A DNA stretch of 15,039 bases from Planctomycetes bacterium RBG_16_41_13 (GTDB taxonomy: Bacteria > Planctomycetota > Brocadiia > Brocadiales > Brocadiaceae): positions 382 to 15,420 of the forward strand of contig MHYI01000152.1 of the NCBI GenBank assembly GCA_001828295.1, in the 5' to 3' direction. Position 1 is the stretch's first letter; each line of letters begins with the position of its first letter. The notes under the pieces were generated by a model, which was not told the origin of the DNA, made no database searches, and saw only the letters and a program-made list of their open reading frames with translations. The position numbers and the translations under genes were made by a program. Positions 13,198-15,039 of the stretch are shown here, one piece after another.

Positions 13198-13695
13198 ATG
13201 ATAGTATTAAATAAGGCAATGGGCATGGAAAGCGCAAGCAGTAATCATGAGTATTTTATGCGGCAAGCGATTAAAGAAGCGGAAAAGGCTGCGGATATTA
13301 ATGAAGTTCCGGTAGGAGCCGTAATTGTATATGATAACCGGATTATTGCCCGTGCGCATAACCAAAGGGAAATGCTTAAAGACCCGACAGCCCATGCGGA
13401 AATGATAGCGATAACCCAAGGGGCTGAGTATTTGCAAAATTGGCGACTAACCGGGTCTACTATCTATGTAACTCTGGAACCCTGCGCAATGTGTGCCGGG
13501 GCCTTGGTGCAGTCAAGGATTGATAAGCTTGTGTATGGGGCTGTTGATAAAAAGGCGGGCGCTTGCGTGTCCGTCATGAATCTTGTCCAAAATACTAAGT
13601 TGAATCACCGTTTGGAAGTAATACCCGATATCCTTGCTGATGAATGCAGGGATATATTAAAGAGATTTTTTTTAGAGAATTGCCGCACTAAGTAA
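13198..13695 (+). CDS. tadA: tRNA(adenine34) deaminase
   Basis: A 165-residue zinc-dependent cytidine-deaminase-fold enzyme that converts A34 to inosine in tRNA-Arg(ACG). The zinc and proton-shuttle motifs are intact: TAHAEM (64-69; H66, E68) and EPCAMC (94-99; C96, C99). NEVPVGAVIV (35-44) and the tRNA-binding-side AHNQRE (53-58) are also typical. One oddity is Val124 in GACVSVMNL, where TadA usually has Gly (GAxGS). The ATG at 13198 has AGGG about six bases upstream; internal ATGs at 13219 and 13225 are possible, since the conserved domain begins about residue 16. Guanine/cytosine deaminases share the fold, but the TadA-specific context and motifs fit better, and its substrate tRNA gene is adjacent. 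Confidence 0.93.
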   Translation: MIVLNKAMGMESASSNHEYFMRQAIKEAEKAADINEVPVGAVIVYDNRIIARAHNQREMLKDPTAHAEMIAITQGAEYLQNWRLTGSTIYVTLEPCAMCAGALVQSRIDKLVYGAVDKKAGACVSVMNLVQNTKLNHRLEVIPDILADECRDILKRFFLENCRTK

Positions 13696-13759
13696 GCGTT
13701 TAGTACCTTAGCAGTAATTTCTTTACATTTTTTGGCAAAATATTTAATGGTCCCTTATG

Positions 13760-13843
13760 CAGTCGGCAATCTACAGTCGGCAGTCGGCAAATTGCAAATT
13801 GCAAATTGCAGATTGCAGATTGCAGATTGCAGATTGAGGACTG
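13760..13843. repeat. Degenerate tandem heptamers (CAGTCGG/CAGATTG type), second locus
   Basis: Twelve 7-base units in perfect register: CAGTCGG, CAATCTA, CAGTCGG, CAGTCGG, three CAAATTG, four CAGATTG, AGGACTG. The unit order (CAGTCGG block then CAAATTG/CAGATTG block then a GGACTG unit) mirrors the tract at 5907-5969, so the two are members of one repeat family with different copy numbers. Confidence 0.88.
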
Positions 13844-13897
13844 TTTTCTCGCTTGTTCGGTTCTGGCTATGCCAGCTTAGGTATTTCAATATTTCTA

Positions 13898-13922
13898 TAG
13901 AGACGCATGCAATGCGTCTCTA
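13898..13922. repeat. Perfect palindromic repeat, 11-bp stem
   Basis: TAGAGACGCAT (13898-13908) pairs with ATGCGTCTCTA (13912-13922) around GCA. No T-run follows on the plus strand (TACATTTGATTTT comes after), so a role as the tadA terminator is doubtful. It belongs to the GTAGAGACG...CGTCTCTAC type of dispersed palindromes. Confidence 0.7.
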
Positions 13923-13967
13923 CATTTGATTTTCCCAATAGTTACAGTTTTTTTATAGGGAAAAGCC

Positions 13968-14057
13968 GGAGAGGTGCCGGAGCGGTTGAACGGGACGGTC
14001 TCGAAAACCGTTTTCCGCGATTGCGGAACGTGGGTTCGAATCCCACCCTCTCCGCCA
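13968..14057 (+). tRNA. tRNA-Ser (anticodon CGA)
   Basis: A 90-base class II tRNA. Acceptor GGAGAGG (13968-13974) pairs with CCTCTCC (14047-14053); discriminator G; CCA is encoded (14055-14057). The anticodon stem ACGGT/ACCGT encloses CTCGAAA, giving CGA. The long variable arm (TTCCGCGATTGCGGAA) is typical of serine tRNAs. It shares its acceptor stem with the next tRNA. Confidence 0.95.
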
Positions 14058-14158
14058 TCAAAATGTATGATGTGGTAAAGTTTTATTGCAAGGGGTGATG
14101 AAGGGTGACGGAAATAATCGTTTGTTTTTTAAATGAATAGCACTTGAAGATTAAAGAC

Positions 14159-14251
14159 GGAGAGGTGTCAGAGTGGCCGAATGAGCGCGCTTGGAAAGCG
14201 CGTATACCGCTTAAAACGGTATCGCGGGTTCGACTCCCGCCCTCTCCGCCA
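14159..14251 (+). tRNA. tRNA-Ser (anticodon GGA)
   Basis: A class II tRNA with acceptor GGAGAGG (14159-14165) and CCTCTCC (14241-14247), discriminator G and encoded CCA (14249-14251). The anticodon stem CGCGC/GCGCG encloses TTGGAAA, giving GGA. The variable arm is TACCGCTTAAAACGGTA. It lies 101 bases after tRNA-Ser(CGA) and 13 bases before the SRP RNA, probably in one transcript. Confidence 0.95.
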
Positions 14252-14264
14252 TCATTAAAAAATT

Positions 14265-14534
14265 GGCCGTGCTAGATGGGGAGCTAGCGGTACCCTGTAA
14301 CCTGCAACCCGCTATAGCAGGATTGATCGCTTTTCTGAGGGCTCACGACTGTTATCTTTGTCAATGTAAGTGGTGATGAAGGTTGGATCTCATGCAATGG
14401 GAGACGATGCGAATCTGGTCAGATGCGGAAGCAAGCAGCCATAAACACTTGTCCTCATGTGCCGTGAGTTAGTCTGGCCTGAGCTAACTGCATTGGTAAA
14501 CTAACAGAAGGGGGCACGAAAAAAGTGCACGGCC
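14265..14534 (+). ncRNA. ffs: Signal recognition particle RNA, large bacterial type
   Basis: About 270 bases closed by GGCCGTGC (14265-14272) and GCACGGCC (14527-14534). The 5' part (GGGGAGCTAGCGGTACCCTG, then CCTGCAACCCGCTATAGCAG) is the Alu-domain fold seen in the Bacillus-type 6S/scRNA. The S-domain core with the Ffh-binding loops reads GGTCAGATGCGGAAGCAAGC (14417-14436), close to the SRP consensus. Position between serine tRNAs and dnaX is a recurrent bacterial arrangement. A large SRP RNA with an Alu domain distinguishes this lineage from proteobacteria with 4.5S RNA. Confidence 0.93.
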
Positions 14535-14614
14535 GTTTATAAATCTTTTATTAAGAAGTTACTGAAGTGTGTTAAAAAACTGTATGGTTGAAAAGGAATG
14601 TAGGTGATTTTTCA

Positions 14615-15039
14615 ATGTCTTATGTAGTATTAGCCCGTAGATACCGACCTCAAACCTTTAGCGACATAGTAGGGCAAGCGCCTATAGTAAAAACCCTTGA
14701 AAATGCAATACGTACCGACAGGGTAGCCCATGCTTACCTCTTTGCCGGTCCGAGGGGCGTAGGCAAGACCTCTACGGCGCGTATACTGTCAAAGGCGTTA
14801 AATTGTGTTAATGGCCCTACTGATACCCCCTGCAACGTATGCGATATCTGCCAGAGCATTTCCGAAGGAAGCGACATAGACGTTCTGGAAATTGACGGCG
14901 CCTCAAACCGCGGAATTGATGAGATAAGAAATATACGCCAAAATGTAGGATTTACCCCATCGAGAGCGCGGTATAGAATTTATATTATTGATGAAGTACA
15001 CATGCTTACCCGCGAAGCATTTAATGCCCTTCTTAAAAC
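14615..15039 (+). CDS. dnaX: DNA polymerase III subunit gamma/tau, N-terminal part (runs off the right edge)
   Basis: The first 141 codons of the clamp-loader ATPase. [20 protein letters not shown] (1-20) is the standard DnaX N-terminus. Walker A is GPRGVGKT (45-52). The zinc-binding cysteines are C64, C73, C76 and C79. [11 protein letters not shown] (95-105) and Walker [11 protein letters not shown] (122-131) follow. ATG 14615 has TAGGTG about eight bases upstream. The remaining ATPase domains, the tau region and any programmed frameshift site lie outside the window. It is placed downstream of ffs, as in many bacteria. Confidence 0.96.
   Translation, partial: MSYVVLARRYRPQTFSDIVGQAPIVKTLENAIRTDRVAHAYLFAGPRGVGKTSTARILSKALNCVNGPTDTPCNVCDICQSISEGSDIDVLEIDGASNRGIDEIRNIRQNVGFTPSRARYRIYIIDEVHMLTREAFNALLK

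Noticed and set aside
13760..13843. CRISPR array
   Set aside because: The tandem units are 7 bases with no spacers; no cas genes are present.
13898..13922. Intrinsic terminator for tadA
   Set aside because: The stem is good but no T-run follows directly, and the sequence matches a dispersed palindrome type.
13732..14098. Two plus-strand frames of 65 and 63 codons downstream of tadA
   Set aside because: The first is heptamer repeat translation (LQIADCRL), the second reads through tRNA-Ser.

Overview
The window is bacterial chromosomal DNA of moderate to low GC. It probably comes from a Gram-negative with its own corrinoid pathway: it holds a signal-peptide-bearing TolC-like outer membrane factor, a periplasmic membrane-fusion protein and cobalamin synthesis genes. 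The very repeat-rich intergenic regions remind me of anammox planctomycetes (Brocadiales), but nothing here proves that assignment.

Layout. (1) Positions 1-4936, minus strand: a cobalt/cobalamin locus. A sigma70-like promoter leads into a canonical cobalamin riboswitch, then an intrinsic terminator, then cbiM, a CbiN-like small membrane protein, cbiQ, cbiO, a 390-bp repeat-filled gap, cobD, and the start of cobyric acid synthase (cobQ/cbiP), which runs off the left edge. (2) 5033-10175, plus strand, divergent from the first block: a four-gene cluster made of a DUF4956 membrane protein, a HlyD-type membrane-fusion protein fused to a beta-propeller-like domain, a TolC-like outer membrane factor and a VTC-type polyphosphate polymerase. 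The parts suggest polyphosphate synthesis coupled to transport through the envelope. This is the most interesting system in the window. (3) 10189-12362, minus strand: an accessory patch with a nucleotidyltransferase whose 5' end lies inside a small conserved gene in another frame, a heptad coiled-coil protein with a C-terminal membrane anchor, and a Uma2-family PD-(D/E)XK protein. (4) 12812-15039, plus strand: an information-processing block with tRNA-Arg(ACG), tadA (which makes the inosine that this tRNA needs), tRNA-Ser(CGA), tRNA-Ser(GGA), the large bacterial SRP RNA, and the first 141 codons of dnaX.

Repeats are a theme. Four intergenic loci carry degenerate tandem heptamers (7-bp period) of two sequence types. 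Two of these loci sit in or beside inverted-repeat, MITE-like structures. Two more palindromic repeats flank tadA. One repeat block splits the polyphosphate cluster after its first gene and ends in a possible new promoter.

Points for a curator: the first ATG of cbiM lies in the riboswitch terminator hairpin, so a downstream TTG with a good Shine-Dalgarno is the better start; CbiO has Asn in place of the H-loop histidine; and the membrane-fusion protein is an unusual domain fusion.
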